From the NCBI GenBank assembly GCA_964582055.1, contig CAZOPT010000002.1, positions 1-56,860 of the forward strand: DNA of 56,860 bases, read 5' to 3'. Below, one piece after another: positions 7,297 to 16,993 of the stretch; the first letter of the stretch is position 1; every line of letters starts with the position of its first letter. The notes beneath the pieces are model-generated. The model saw nothing but the letters and a program-made list of their open reading frames with translations, had not been told where the DNA came from and did not search any database. The translations under genes and the position numbers were made by a program. This stretch comes from JBKSMP01 sp964582055 (GTDB lineage Bacteria; Verrucomicrobiota; Verrucomicrobiia; Opitutales; UBA9783).

Positions 7297-9072
7297 TTAA
7301 TCTTCAAATGTACCGTCTGGTTTAATACCGAGTTGACGCAATTGCGAAATAAGTTCCATTTTTTCTTGTTTGCGATTAGGTTTTTGAAAAACTTCAAAGC
7401 CAACATCCAATTGTTCAACTTCGCCTTCTAAGAAGCCTTTAAATTGACGTAAGCGCGTTGGATGGCGCATTTTACGGAGTGCCTTCGCTTCAATTTGACG
7501 AATGCGTTCACGGGTAACATTAAAGGTTTTACCAACTTCTTCTAAGGTTCTGCTATACCCATCATTCAATCCAAATCGTAACGAAAGGACATTGCGTTCG
7601 CGATCTGTTAAGGTATTTAGTACAGCAAGGAATTTTTCTTTCAACATGTTGTAAGCAGTTGTGTCAGAAGGGTTATCAGCGCTTTTGTCTTCGATAAAAT
7701 CTCCAAAACAACTATCTTCGCTTTCACCAACAGGGCTTTGCAATGAAATCGGTTGTTGAGCCATTTTAATAATAGCTTCGATACGGCTTACAGGAACTTG
7801 TAATTCTTCTGCAACCTCTTCTGGCGTTGGGTCGTATCCTAACTCCTGCACTAGTTGTTTTTGTACTTGAATAACCTTATTTAAGGTTTCGATCATATGA
7901 ACAGGAATACGAATTGTACGGGCTTGATCAGCGATAGAACGTGTAATAGCTTGTCGAATCCACCACGTTGCGTATGTTGAGAACTTGTAACCTCGGCGAT
8001 ATTCAAACTTTTCTACAGCTTTCATCAATCCCATATTACCTTCTTGAATAAGATCTAGGAAAGATAATCCACGATTGGTATATTTTTTAGCAATGCTGAT
8101 GACGAGACGTAAATTGGATTCAACCATTTCAGTTTTTGCTAAATGTGCTTCTTTCATGTGTTTGCGTACAGAACGAACAATTTCAATTAATTCTTCTGGT
8201 TTTAGCCGTAATTCACATTCAATTTCGTACAAGCGTTGCTTCATTTTTTTATCGTCAATGGTCTTAAATTTTATATTGCGAGCATTGCGTTGAATTGAAT
8301 GAAGACAGTCGTGAATCGTTTCAATTTCGCGAATAAGAGACGAAAATTGGTTTAAAAATTCTTCAAAAACTTTTAATTTAAAACAAAATTTTTTGAAAAT
8401 AGGTTTTAATTGCGCTTCATATTTTTTATAACGTACAAACAACTTGGTACGAGATTCTTCGTCCGTTGCACCTAAATATTCTTGCCAGATTTTATTAAGT
8501 TGGTCACCTAAAGAATCACATTGTGCAATTAATCTTTCTAAACCTTGATAATAATCTTCACGACTTTCAATCTTTTTATCGACAACAATACGATCGAAAC
8601 GTTCCTCATGACGCAATAACTTATTGGCTAAATCGCGTTGAAAGTTGAGTGATAAAGCAACTGAAAAGAGCTTGTCTTGTGCAGCGTATTCCGCTTTTTC
8701 GATGCGTTTTGAAATTTGAACTTCTTGGTCACGAGAAAGCAGCGGTACTTGTCCCATTTGCTTCAAGTACATGCGAACAGGATCTTCTAAGTTTTCTTCA
8801 GCAATTTCTGCATTTTTTTCTTGTTCAGCAGCTTCTTCTTTTTGGCGTTGTAATTCCGCTTCCTCATTATCGAGAATGTCGATTTCTAAATTTTCAAGAA
8901 TATTGATGACATTTTCGATTTCATCAGCCTTTTTAACGCTTTCTGGCAGATGACGATTGATATCTTGAACTGTTAAAAAGCCTTGTTGTTTAGCGAGCGC
9001 AATGAGCTGGCGAATTTTTTCATTTAAAATTTCGCTTGCTTTAATAACTTTTACTTTACGTTGAATGACCAT
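7297..9072 (-). CDS. rpoD: RNA polymerase primary sigma factor (sigma-70)
   Basis: Housekeeping sigma factor of 591 residues. Region 1.1 is followed by region 1.2 (EDPVRMYLKQMG), a long charged non-conserved insert of about 200 residues, and regions 2.1-2.4 with SNLRLVISIAKKY, FLDLIQEGN and FSTYATWWIRQAI. Region 4.2 carries the -35-binding helix TLEEVGKTFNVTRERIRQIE. This matches the TTGACA/TATAAT-like promoters seen in the window. It is 18 bases downstream of dnaG without a visible Shine-Dalgarno. The dnaG-rpoD pair recalls the macromolecular synthesis operon, although rpsU is absent. Confidence 0.97.
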   Translation of the reverse strand: MVIQRKVKVIKASEILNEKIRQLIALAKQQGFLTVQDINRHLPESVKKADEIENVINILENLEIDILDNEEAELQRQKEEAAEQEKNAEIAEENLEDPVRMYLKQMGQVPLLSRDQEVQISKRIEKAEYAAQDKLFSVALSLNFQRDLANKLLRHEERFDRIVVDKKIESREDYYQGLERLIAQCDSLGDQLNKIWQEYLGATDEESRTKLFVRYKKYEAQLKPIFKKFCFKLKVFEEFLNQFSSLIREIETIHDCLHSIQRNARNIKFKTIDDKKMKQRLYEIECELRLKPEELIEIVRSVRKHMKEAHLAKTEMVESNLRLVISIAKKYTNRGLSFLDLIQEGNMGLMKAVEKFEYRRGYKFSTYATWWIRQAITRSIADQARTIRIPVHMIETLNKVIQVQKQLVQELGYDPTPEEVAEELQVPVSRIEAIIKMAQQPISLQSPVGESEDSCFGDFIEDKSADNPSDTTAYNMLKEKFLAVLNTLTDRERNVLSLRFGLNDGYSRTLEEVGKTFNVTRERIRQIEAKALRKMRHPTRLRQFKGFLEGEVEQLDVGFEVFQKPNRKQEKMELISQLRQLGIKPDGTFED

Positions 9073-9090
9073 TCGAGAAAATTTTTGAGA

Positions 9091-10926
9091 TTATTGTTCG
9101 TTTAAATAAATAGATGTAGAAACAGTAGCTAGTTCTTTTTTATATTTGATTCGCTCCATTTGATATTTTTTTACAAGTTCTGCATTGATGTTAGAACTTT
9201 TTATAATTTCTTTGTCAATGTTAGAAATGATTTTTTTTAAAAAACGCCTATAAAAGAGTTGTAATAGAAGCGTTAACGTTTCTTGTTCCGATTCAGTATT
9301 TAAGGGTGTTGCCAAGATTTGACACCAAATTTCTTCTTCTTGAGCTGTTAGTTGCCAATGATCGCGATTATTCAGTGGCTCAATTCCATTCTCTGAAAAT
9401 TCATTGATGATTTTTAGTAATAACTGACCTTCGGGTAAGTCATTATGAATCCAATCGAATGCAAGAATATGTAGAATTTGTTGCGTCCAACGAGGTGCAT
9501 GAAAGAGAAAACAAAGCAATTGGCCTTCTAAGGATTGTGTGAAAGCTTCTGTTTTTATTAATTTCTTTGCTGGTTGGGGTTCAAATGCAGTTTTTGTGCC
9601 TAAACGACGAAAATCTTCTTCTAGAATTTTAGGAGGAATACTTAATTCTTGCGATAGGGCTTTTAGCAGTTCAAATTGAAGAACGGCAGAATTGCAGTGA
9701 GTCATAATGTCAAATGTAAATTGAATTACTTGACGACGTATTTGTTCTTTATCTTCGCTGAACTTAGAAAAAACTTTTGTAAAAAATGGGATGGGCGATA
9801 GCGTTTGTTGTGCTAAAGTTTGTAGACGTTCTGGAGCTTTATAAAAACTTGTATCTGGATCTTCACCATCTTCTAAGAGGTAATAACTTAGAGATAACTT
9901 AAGGGGAATTCCTAATTCCATTAAACGCATTCCGGCTTTTATTCCAGCTTTATCGCCATCAAATAGCCCAATGATAGGTAAATCGTAACGTTTTAGAATT
10001 TTTAGCTGTTCTTCTGTTAAACCTGTTCCTTGGGGTGCTACAGCGGTTTTTAGACCGCATTCCCAACATCGAATGACATCCAATGGGCCTTCAACTAGGT
10101 AAAAATGTGTAGTTCCTGGCTTAGTGGATTGACGGGCTCGAAATAAATTAAACAATTCACGACCTTTAACGAAAATAGGTGTTTCGGGTGAATTTACATA
10201 TTTAGCTTCATGTGTAGGATCGTTGGGTAAAGCAAGAAAGGGCAATAAACGTCCTGAAAAAGCAATAACACGTCCTTGGATATCGTGAATCGGTAACATT
10301 AAACGCCCTTGATAACGGCAAACAAGCGGATACGTAGGTGATTTTGATTTATAAAAAATGCCGCTTTGTTCTAATGTCTGATGATCAACCCCTTGCTTTT
10401 TTAACAGTTTATAGAGTAAAGTAGGATCAACAGGTGCGAAACCTACATTAAAAGTTTTAGCTGTTTCTAGTTTAAATTTGCGCTCATTTTCCCAATAATT
10501 TCGAACCTTTAAGCCGATATCTGATTTTTCCCAGAAACATTGTTCAAAAAACGCAGCACTTTTGGCATAAATCTCGAAAAGAAGCTTTTTAGAAGTATAA
10601 GCTGATGGTTTTTGTGGTTTTGTAGTGTGTGCGTATTCTACAGGGATATTGAAGTGGTCACAGAGCCATTCAACGGTTTCTGAAAAGCTTAGTTGTTCCT
10701 TTAACTCTAAGAAGCGAAAAAGATCTCCTGCATAACCACTGCTAAAGCATTTAAAAATATTCTTTTGTGGATCTACAAAGAAAGAAGGTGTTTTTTCATG
10801 AGAGAAGGGGCTAAGTCCTTTCAAATAATGCCCTGAAGGTTTTAATTGCACGTAAGGACTAACCACATCAACAATCGATACTTGTTGGCGAATACGTTCC
10901 AGGCACTGTTGAGAAAAATAGGGCAT
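9091..10926 (-). CDS. dnaG: DNA primase with a degenerate zinc-binding domain
   Basis: Synthesises RNA primers at the replication fork. The 611 residues show the N-terminal primase domain (about 1-100), the catalytic core with the TOPRIM motifs VEGPLDV and GLFDGDKAG and the DPDTSF segment, and a C-terminal helicase-interaction region. The zinc ribbon is unusual. Where DnaG normally reads CPFH...CFGCG, this protein reads SPFS...CFSSG, so only one of the four Cys/His ligands remains although the surrounding EKTPSFFV is well kept. It starts two bases after the LptF/G stop codon, so translation is probably coupled. Confidence 0.95.
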   Translation of the reverse strand: MPYFSQQCLERIRQQVSIVDVVSPYVQLKPSGHYLKGLSPFSHEKTPSFFVDPQKNIFKCFSSGYAGDLFRFLELKEQLSFSETVEWLCDHFNIPVEYAHTTKPQKPSAYTSKKLLFEIYAKSAAFFEQCFWEKSDIGLKVRNYWENERKFKLETAKTFNVGFAPVDPTLLYKLLKKQGVDHQTLEQSGIFYKSKSPTYPLVCRYQGRLMLPIHDIQGRVIAFSGRLLPFLALPNDPTHEAKYVNSPETPIFVKGRELFNLFRARQSTKPGTTHFYLVEGPLDVIRCWECGLKTAVAPQGTGLTEEQLKILKRYDLPIIGLFDGDKAGIKAGMRLMELGIPLKLSLSYYLLEDGEDPDTSFYKAPERLQTLAQQTLSPIPFFTKVFSKFSEDKEQIRRQVIQFTFDIMTHCNSAVLQFELLKALSQELSIPPKILEEDFRRLGTKTAFEPQPAKKLIKTEAFTQSLEGQLLCFLFHAPRWTQQILHILAFDWIHNDLPEGQLLLKIINEFSENGIEPLNNRDHWQLTAQEEEIWCQILATPLNTESEQETLTLLLQLFYRRFLKKIISNIDKEIIKSSNINAELVKKYQMERIKYKKELATVSTSIYLNEQ

Positions 10927-10928
10927 AG

Positions 10929-12050
10929 TTATTTAGGTGCGAGTTGTCTGTAGAGAAGTAGTCCGAATGCCAACATCAATAAATTGGGAAACCAAGCTGC
11001 CATAAGCGGTGATAATGTATTTTGTGTGCCTAACATGCGTCCAATACTGCCTACAATATAATAAATAAAAAATAAGCCTGCAGCTTTCGATACACCAACC
11101 ATGGGATTTGTCCGTACACCTTTAAGAGAAAAAGGAATGGCGAGCAATACCACCATAAAACAAATGAGCGGACTAGATAAAATAGAATAATATTTAATTT
11201 GGTGCTCTAAAAATCGTGGATGGTTTTTGGGAACAAATGATAAAATTTCCTTTAATTCGTGTGCTCCTAAGTATTTTAAAGGCTTATGAATAAACGTCAT
11301 TAAATTAGGATTTTCAGTGCACTTAAAGGTCCATTGTTTGAAGGGCGTAAAACGTTCTGGTACATAGGTATTCGTATCAAAAAACCAATGTTTGCCATTT
11401 GCAAAGATCCATTCTCGATTTTGGGAATTATAAATAATGGTTTCGGCAGTAATGCGTTCTATTTCGTTACCTTGTTCATTGATTTTAGATAAAGTCACAA
11501 ATTTCCCTTTGTTCGAATAAAGGCTAAATTGAGAAATGTGCCATAAACGTCCTTCTTTGACGTTATGTAGGCACAGATGGGATTGAAGTCCGATTGCATT
11601 TGCATTACCTGTGCGTCGTTTTTGTTCTTTGTACTCGATTTGTTGGACGATTTTTTGAGCCCCATCGGATGCTTTTGGCAGCAAATAAGCGTTAAAAATC
11701 GCCATTAATCCCATTAATAAGAAAGCTGCAGCCCAAAAACTTCGAGTGATTTGGAAAACCGTCATTCCTGAAGCACGCATCGCAACGACTTCGTTATGTG
11801 CTTGCATGTCATTTAAAACGTAGAGTACAGAAATAAAAAAAGAAATAGGCAGTACCGTACAAAAGCAATTTGGTATGATATAGGCGTAATATAAAAGTAG
11901 AGTTGAAAGGTCAGCACCACGCTCTAAGAAGTTTTTTAAGTTTTTGTACATGTCTTCAAGGAGTAAGATACCAAGAATAAGCATGAGCGTTACACCAAAG
12001 GTTTTTAACCATTCTTTAAGGATGTAGCGATCGATAATTATTAGTTTCAT
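10929..12050 (-). CDS. LptF/LptG family lipopolysaccharide export permease
   Basis: Inner-membrane permease of 373 residues from the YjgP/YjgQ family, part of the LptB2FG transporter that pulls lipopolysaccharide out of the inner membrane. Three hydrophobic segments lie in the first 120 residues, a large periplasmic (jellyroll-type) part spans about 125-275, and three more segments end the chain. VVAMRASGMTVFQI is the cytoplasmic coupling region. Only one of the two permeases is in the window, and F cannot be told from G. Its place after lpxC-fabZ and lpxA links lipid A synthesis with export. Confidence 0.88.
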   Translation of the reverse strand: MKLIIIDRYILKEWLKTFGVTLMLILGILLLEDMYKNLKNFLERGADLSTLLLYYAYIIPNCFCTVLPISFFISVLYVLNDMQAHNEVVAMRASGMTVFQITRSFWAAAFLLMGLMAIFNAYLLPKASDGAQKIVQQIEYKEQKRRTGNANAIGLQSHLCLHNVKEGRLWHISQFSLYSNKGKFVTLSKINEQGNEIERITAETIIYNSQNREWIFANGKHWFFDTNTYVPERFTPFKQWTFKCTENPNLMTFIHKPLKYLGAHELKEILSFVPKNHPRFLEHQIKYYSILSSPLICFMVVLLAIPFSLKGVRTNPMVGVSKAAGLFFIYYIVGSIGRMLGTQNTLSPLMAAWFPNLLMLAFGLLLYRQLAPK

Positions 12051-12057
12051 TACAAAA

Positions 12058-13266
12058 TCAGCGTTCTAGAATGGCGATACATTCCATATGTTTGGTTTGT
12101 GGAAACATATCAAAAGGTTGAATGTATTTACAGGTATAATGGGGTGCTAAGGTTAGCAAACGATTTAAATCTCGTGCTTGTGTATCGGGTGCACATGAAA
12201 TATACGTAATTACTTTTGGATTATATGTTAATAATTGCTTGAGAAAGTTTTCCGAAGTACCTTTGCGTGGAGGGTCCATGATAACCAGGGACTGATTGGA
12301 AGGAAAGCGTACATCTTTAAAAATAGTTGTTGCATCTCCTGAAACAAAAGCTCCATTTGTTAGCTGATTTTCAATCATATTTTTTTGAGCTAGCGTAATT
12401 GCTTTTTCATCAATTTCGATGCCCAAAAACTTTTCTACTTGATTTGCTAAACTAATGCCAAAAACACCTACTCCGCAATACGCATCGATGAGGTATTTGA
12501 TTTCTGGTTTTTCTCGTAAATAGTTTTTTAAGAAATCAAGAATGACGTTGAGAATATAAGGATTGTTTTGAAAAAAGCTACCGGCAACAAATTGAAATTT
12601 TAAATTTTGAACAGTAGCTTCACAAGTGGCATTGAAATCCGTTTGAACCCCGCTTGCATCTTCACGTAAAAGCAAAGTTCCATTACATGTATCTGATTGT
12701 TGTATTTTTTTGCGAATTTCAGGTAAGTGTGCGTTGATTGCTTCACTCGCAATAGGGCATTGAGGAACATCTACAATTTTTCGGCTACCATTTTCTAAGA
12801 AACCAATGGGACAATGGATGCCTTTTCGTTCAAAATGTGGTGTTAATTTCGTGCGATAAGCGTATGTTTTTTCAGAAGGAATAACAGGATTTACTGTTGT
12901 TTGTACCTTACCGATGCGTTCCATGCAATCGATTACATGCTGTTGCTTCCAACGTAATTGTTCTTCATAAGATATGTGTTGGTATTGGCAGCCGCCACAT
13001 TGACCAAAAAGTGGACACTTGGGTTGAGTTCTTTGAGAAGAAGGTTTCAGAACTTCTACCAAATCCGCTTCAGAGTAATTTTTATGATTTCGATAAATAC
13101 GAACACGGACCTTTTCACCAGGAATGACAAATGGAACCATTATTATCCAGTTATTATAACGACCTATTCCACGTCCTTCGTTTGTCAAACTTTGAATATC
13201 TAATTCAATTTCTTCGTGATAAGCAAAGGGTTCTGCAACAAATTTTTTCGGTGGTAATCGGTTCAT
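12058..13266 (-). CDS. rlmD: RlmD/RumA-like rRNA (uracil-5-)-methyltransferase
   Basis: SAM-dependent enzyme of 402 residues that methylates C5 of uridine in 23S rRNA (tRNA is an alternative substrate in the wider family). The order is an N-terminal TRAM domain (about 10-70), iron-sulfur cluster cysteines in CPLFGQCGGC plus a later CPIAS cysteine, the SAM-binding DAYCGVGVFG, MDPPRKG, and the nucleophile in YISCAPDTQARDL. The start overlaps the lpxA stop as ATGA, indicating translational coupling. The exact target base is inferred from the family. Confidence 0.88.
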   Translation of the reverse strand: MNRLPPKKFVAEPFAYHEEIELDIQSLTNEGRGIGRYNNWIIMVPFVIPGEKVRVRIYRNHKNYSEADLVEVLKPSSQRTQPKCPLFGQCGGCQYQHISYEEQLRWKQQHVIDCMERIGKVQTTVNPVIPSEKTYAYRTKLTPHFERKGIHCPIGFLENGSRKIVDVPQCPIASEAINAHLPEIRKKIQQSDTCNGTLLLREDASGVQTDFNATCEATVQNLKFQFVAGSFFQNNPYILNVILDFLKNYLREKPEIKYLIDAYCGVGVFGISLANQVEKFLGIEIDEKAITLAQKNMIENQLTNGAFVSGDATTIFKDVRFPSNQSLVIMDPPRKGTSENFLKQLLTYNPKVITYISCAPDTQARDLNRLLTLAPHYTCKYIQPFDMFPQTKHMECIAILER

Positions 13267-14042
13267 AAAAGACCTCTCGAAGAAGGTTGTTGGACGAAGT
13301 CTAGAAATGTTTGTCGAATCGTTTCGAAGAATCCTTTTTCGGGCGATTTTTGGATGTTTTCGATAGCTTGTGTCCGATTTAAGTTGGATTCATAAAGTAA
13401 TTTAAAGAGTTGCTTGATATAGATCCGTTCTTCATCTGAAAAGCCTTGTCGTAAGATACCGATCCGGTTGTAACTTTTAGCAGTCGCTGGTACACCAAAG
13501 GCAATCATAAATGGTGGAATATCTTTCTTTAGGAATGAATGTGCACTGAGCATAGCAAAGGTTCCGATACGACAAAATTGATGGATAGAAGAATTACCGC
13601 CAATATTGGCGTGATCTCCCACTTGGACATGTCCTCCCATAGCAACTTGAGCACTTACAATAATATCATTGCCTAAGCAGCAATCATGGCCCACATGTGA
13701 AAAGGCTAAAATGTAATTGCGATCTCCAATAAGCGTTGTATCTCCATCATTCGTAGCTGTATGGACAGATGTGTATTCTCGAAAAACATTTCTGTTCCCA
13801 ATTTTTAGATAACAAGTCCCTCCTTTGTGTTTTAAGTCGTGAGTTTTTGCTCCTAAAAAGCTATATGGATAAATAACATTATCAGATCCAAGTGTGGTGA
13901 ATCCATCAATTGTAGCGTGATGTTCTACGATACAATTATCTCCTAATTGCACGTGAGGTCCAATAAAAGCATAAGCACCAATGGTGGCATTTTTGCCCAA
14001 TTGGGCTTTCGAATCGACAATTGCGGTTGGATGAATGGCCAT
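13263..14042 (-). CDS. lpxA: UDP-N-acetylglucosamine acyltransferase
   Basis: First enzyme of lipid A synthesis, which adds a 3-hydroxyacyl chain from acyl carrier protein to UDP-GlcNAc. The 259 residues are mostly left-handed beta-helix hexapeptide repeats (about 1-190), with the catalytic histidine region VHTATNDGDTT and the typical GGNSSIHQFCRIG, followed by a C-terminal helical part. The length is that of the family. It is nine bases downstream of lpxC-fabZ. Confidence 0.96.
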   Translation of the reverse strand: MAIHPTAIVDSKAQLGKNATIGAYAFIGPHVQLGDNCIVEHHATIDGFTTLGSDNVIYPYSFLGAKTHDLKHKGGTCYLKIGNRNVFREYTSVHTATNDGDTTLIGDRNYILAFSHVGHDCCLGNDIIVSAQVAMGGHVQVGDHANIGGNSSIHQFCRIGTFAMLSAHSFLKKDIPPFMIAFGVPATAKSYNRIGILRQGFSDEERIYIKQLFKLLYESNLNRTQAIENIQKSPEKGFFETIRQTFLDFVQQPSSRGLL

Positions 14043-14051
14043 ATTTTTCTT

Positions 14052-15347
14052 TCAATTAGTAGCAATCATAAACATTAATTCTGCTGAAGAGACAAGCTTT
14101 TCTCCAACAAAACATTCAGTAGCAGCTTGTCCAATTCGATTGTTTTTGATTTTTAGCAATTTTACTTCTATTCGTAATTGATCGCCAGGTTGAACGATAT
14201 TTCGAAATTTGACCTTGTCTGCACTCATGAAAAAAGCAGCTGTTGTTTTTTCTGAGGATTCTAAAGCGATACCCATCAACAAACCTGCAGCTTGTGCCAT
14301 AGCTTCGAGTTGTAATACGCCAGGGAAAACAGGGTTTTCTGGAAAGTGTCCTGTAAAACACGGCTCATTGATACTTATGTTTTTTATTGCTACAAGCGTA
14401 TCATTGGTAGCACTTAAGACGCGATCGATCAGAATAAAGGGATAACGATGCGGCAAACGTTTCAAGATTTCATGAATGTCAAGTAAGGCTTCTGTTGTTG
14501 TTGCTTCTTCAGGTTCAACTTCTTGTTGTTCTTGGTCCCAGAGCGTTTTTGTAAGTTCTGCATTGAGCGCATGACCTGTTTTTACAGCAATTATGTGACC
14601 TTTAATCGGATTACCTAAGAGTGCTAAATCTCCAATGATATCTAAGATCTTATGTCGAACAAATTCATCAGAGTAACGTAAAGGTTCGTTGGATAAAATT
14701 TTATCACCTTTAATGACGATAGCACAATCGAGCGTTCCACCCTTAATTTTTCCCATTTTAATGAGAGGTTCAATATCTTCATATGCGGTAAATGTACGGG
14801 CATTGGCGATCTCGTGGCGGTAGGTTTCTGGATCGATTTCGAGTGAAAGATACTGCGTATGTGTTTTGCGATCATCTGTCGATGTGCACGTAATTTTAAA
14901 GGAATCATGCGGAAAAATGGCAATCGATCGGTCTCCTTTAGTGATGGAGATCGGTTCCATAATTTCCCAAATAACCTTTTCAGGTTCTTGATTTTCAATG
15001 CCAGCTGCTAGGAAAGCTTCTACCCAAGGTTTTGCAGAACCATCTAAAATCGGAATTTCATTGCCATTGACTTCGATTAATGCGTTATCAATGCCTAAGC
15101 CATAAAGCGCACTCATAAGGTGTTCTACGGTATAAATTTTGACACCATCTTTGGCTAAGGTTGTTCCACGAATCAATTCATCAACATGTTGAATCGTAGC
15201 AGGAATACAAATGTCATTGTTGGCTTTAAGTTTAAAAATAAGCCCATGATTTGCTTCAGCTGGATAGACACATACCTCTACCTCTTGTCCGGTATGTAAA
15301 CCGCGTCCTGCTAATTTAACTGTGTTTTTTAAAGTCTTTTGTTTCAT
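14052..15347 (-). CDS. lpxC/fabZ: bifunctional LpxC deacetylase / FabZ dehydratase
   Basis: A fusion of 431 residues. Residues 1 to about 280 are LpxC, the zinc enzyme that removes acetate from UDP-3-O-acyl-GlcNAc and commits the cell to lipid A; the zinc ligands are visible in VEHLMSAL and RHKILDIIGD, and the catalytic histidine in KTGHALN. Residues from about 290 are FabZ, the 3-hydroxyacyl-ACP dehydratase, with LPHRYPFILIDRV and GHFPENPVFPGVLQLEAMAQ. The fusion is known from Bacteroidota and occurs in some PVC bacteria. It joins the two enzymes that compete for hydroxyacyl-ACP. Confidence 0.96.
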   Translation of the reverse strand: MKQKTLKNTVKLAGRGLHTGQEVEVCVYPAEANHGLIFKLKANNDICIPATIQHVDELIRGTTLAKDGVKIYTVEHLMSALYGLGIDNALIEVNGNEIPILDGSAKPWVEAFLAAGIENQEPEKVIWEIMEPISITKGDRSIAIFPHDSFKITCTSTDDRKTHTQYLSLEIDPETYRHEIANARTFTAYEDIEPLIKMGKIKGGTLDCAIVIKGDKILSNEPLRYSDEFVRHKILDIIGDLALLGNPIKGHIIAVKTGHALNAELTKTLWDQEQQEVEPEEATTTEALLDIHEILKRLPHRYPFILIDRVLSATNDTLVAIKNISINEPCFTGHFPENPVFPGVLQLEAMAQAAGLLMGIALESSEKTTAAFFMSADKVKFRNIVQPGDQLRIEVKLLKIKNNRIGQAATECFVGEKLVSSAELMFMIATN

Positions 15348-15366
15348 TCTTTTTAGTTATAAGGAT

Positions 15367-15711
15367 TCACCCTGGAGGCCATTGTAAAGAACGTCCTCCA
15401 AGTAAATGAACATGTAAATGTGGAACGGTTTCACCACCGTCTTTTCCGTTGTTAATGACAATACGAAACCCGGAATTATCTAGACCTAATGTTTTGGCGA
15501 CTTGAGCGGCTACCAGCAATAAGTGCCCTAAAAGAGCTGCATCCATTTCTTTTGCTGCTGCAATACGTTCGATAGGTTTCTTTGGAATAATAAGACAATG
15601 CACAGGTGCTTGTGGTTCAATATCTTGAATACAAATACACTGTTCGTCTTCGTATAGAAATTTTGAAGGAATTTCCTTATCGATGATTTTTTGAAAAATG
15701 GTTTTTGTCAT
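15367..15711 (-). CDS. HIT family nucleotide-binding hydrolase
   Basis: A 114-residue HinT-like protein with the histidine triad HLHVH near the C-terminus and the N-terminal IFQKIIDKEIPSKFLYED typical of the group. Such proteins hydrolyse nucleoside phosphoramidates and acyl-adenylates, with no single agreed role. AAAAGGC precedes the ATG. The first 35 bases overlap the end of the Ste24-like protease gene. Phosphoramidate hydrolysis by HinT is of interest because of the probable phosphoramidate pathway at 39-46 kb, but no direct link is visible. Confidence 0.92.
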   Translation of the reverse strand: MTKTIFQKIIDKEIPSKFLYEDEQCICIQDIEPQAPVHCLIIPKKPIERIAAAKEMDAALLGHLLLVAAQVAKTLGLDNSGFRIVINNGKDGGETVPHLHVHLLGGRSLQWPPG

Positions 15712-16927
15712 AAATAGCCTTTTCTCGTTCTAGTAAGGTAGGGTGTGAATAGTGAAAGCAACTGTACCATGGATGTGGAAATAAATTACTCAAATTTTCT
15801 CGATATAATTTTTTGAGAGATTGAATGAGATAATGTCCACATGTTGGTGATTGCGCATTGGCAAAAGCATCTGCTTCATATTCATATTTTCGCGACCAAT
15901 AATTTAAAATGGGATTAAACCAGTAAAGTAAGATGGGCAGAAATGTTGAAAGCAGAATTAGGATTAATAACGGTGTAGTCTTTAAAAGGCCTAATTGTTC
16001 TGCTATCCAATTCGATTGTAAAGCAATATCACAGATTTTTAGACCAATAAGCGTGAATAGAGTCGATGTTAGCAGCATTTTAAAGATATGTTTGCGTTTA
16101 TAGTGACCAATTTCATGAGCTAAAATTGCTTCGATTTCTTCATCAGAAAAATTCTTTAATAAGGTATCGAAAAGAACGATATGCTGGATTTTACCCAAGC
16201 TACTACAATAAGCATTAGAGTGAGTTGAACGTTTGCTGGAATCAAGTACCTGTATAGCCGTTGATGCAAAACCTGCTTTGTGTGCTAATGCTACAAGACG
16301 TGTTTTTAAACTACCATCTGCTAAGGGTGTTAATTTGTTAAATAAGGGTAGTATAATTTTGGGATAAAGCCAAACCATTATGATTTGTAAGAAAAGGCTG
16401 CCTATAGCTCCCCAAATCCACCAAGAAGTAGGAAAGGTTCTTAATAGGTAAAGCAGTAAAGTAAAAATAGGAATGTTGATGCAAGCACTTACCAAATTAC
16501 TTTTTATTTGATCCAAACACCAAAGTTGAGGCGTGGAACGGTTAAATCCAAAATCTTTTTCAATTTTAAATGTATGCAATAGGTCTAATGGTAAAAAGAG
16601 TAAATTAAATAAAAATAACCAAAAAAAGAGCAAAGTACTTTGTATCCAAAGATTATTTGTGGGTGAAAAATGATTTAAGAATAAAGGAATCAGGTCTAAT
16701 TTTAAAACAAATCCTAAAACAAGTACTTTGTAAAAAAGTGTTAAAAAAGAAAAGTGATTTTTTACAAGTGAGTAAGCAATTGTCTTTTTAAAAGTTTCAT
16801 TATCGATAAAGTCATTAAATATATTATTATCGAAATTTTGGGAAATACTTCGATGATTAAGGAGTAAAAGTACCGCTTCGCCTAAAAGAAAAGCGATGAG
16901 TAGTATCCATAAACTTTCTTTCAACAT
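15677..16927 (-). CDS. M48 family (Ste24-type) membrane metalloprotease
   Basis: Integral membrane zinc protease of 416 residues. Several hydrophobic segments precede the zinc motif HEIGH, and the third zinc ligand is in EYEADAFA. The length and the N-terminal membrane region match the CAAX protease (Ste24) branch rather than the shorter HtpX. In bacteria these enzymes act in membrane protein quality control. A strong AGGAGG lies before the ATG. It is the first gene of the long minus-strand run that continues to rpoD and marC. Confidence 0.9.
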   Translation of the reverse strand: MLKESLWILLIAFLLGEAVLLLLNHRSISQNFDNNIFNDFIDNETFKKTIAYSLVKNHFSFLTLFYKVLVLGFVLKLDLIPLFLNHFSPTNNLWIQSTLLFFWLFLFNLLFLPLDLLHTFKIEKDFGFNRSTPQLWCLDQIKSNLVSACINIPIFTLLLYLLRTFPTSWWIWGAIGSLFLQIIMVWLYPKIILPLFNKLTPLADGSLKTRLVALAHKAGFASTAIQVLDSSKRSTHSNAYCSSLGKIQHIVLFDTLLKNFSDEEIEAILAHEIGHYKRKHIFKMLLTSTLFTLIGLKICDIALQSNWIAEQLGLLKTTPLLILILLSTFLPILLYWFNPILNYWSRKYEYEADAFANAQSPTCGHYLIQSLKKLYRENLSNLFPHPWYSCFHYSHPTLLEREKAIYDKNHFSKNHR

Positions 16928-16993
16928 TTTATTTCCTCCTATTAATAACGTTGACCTTTATTTTGTAATATGCTTTTTTCTAAAATAGACATT

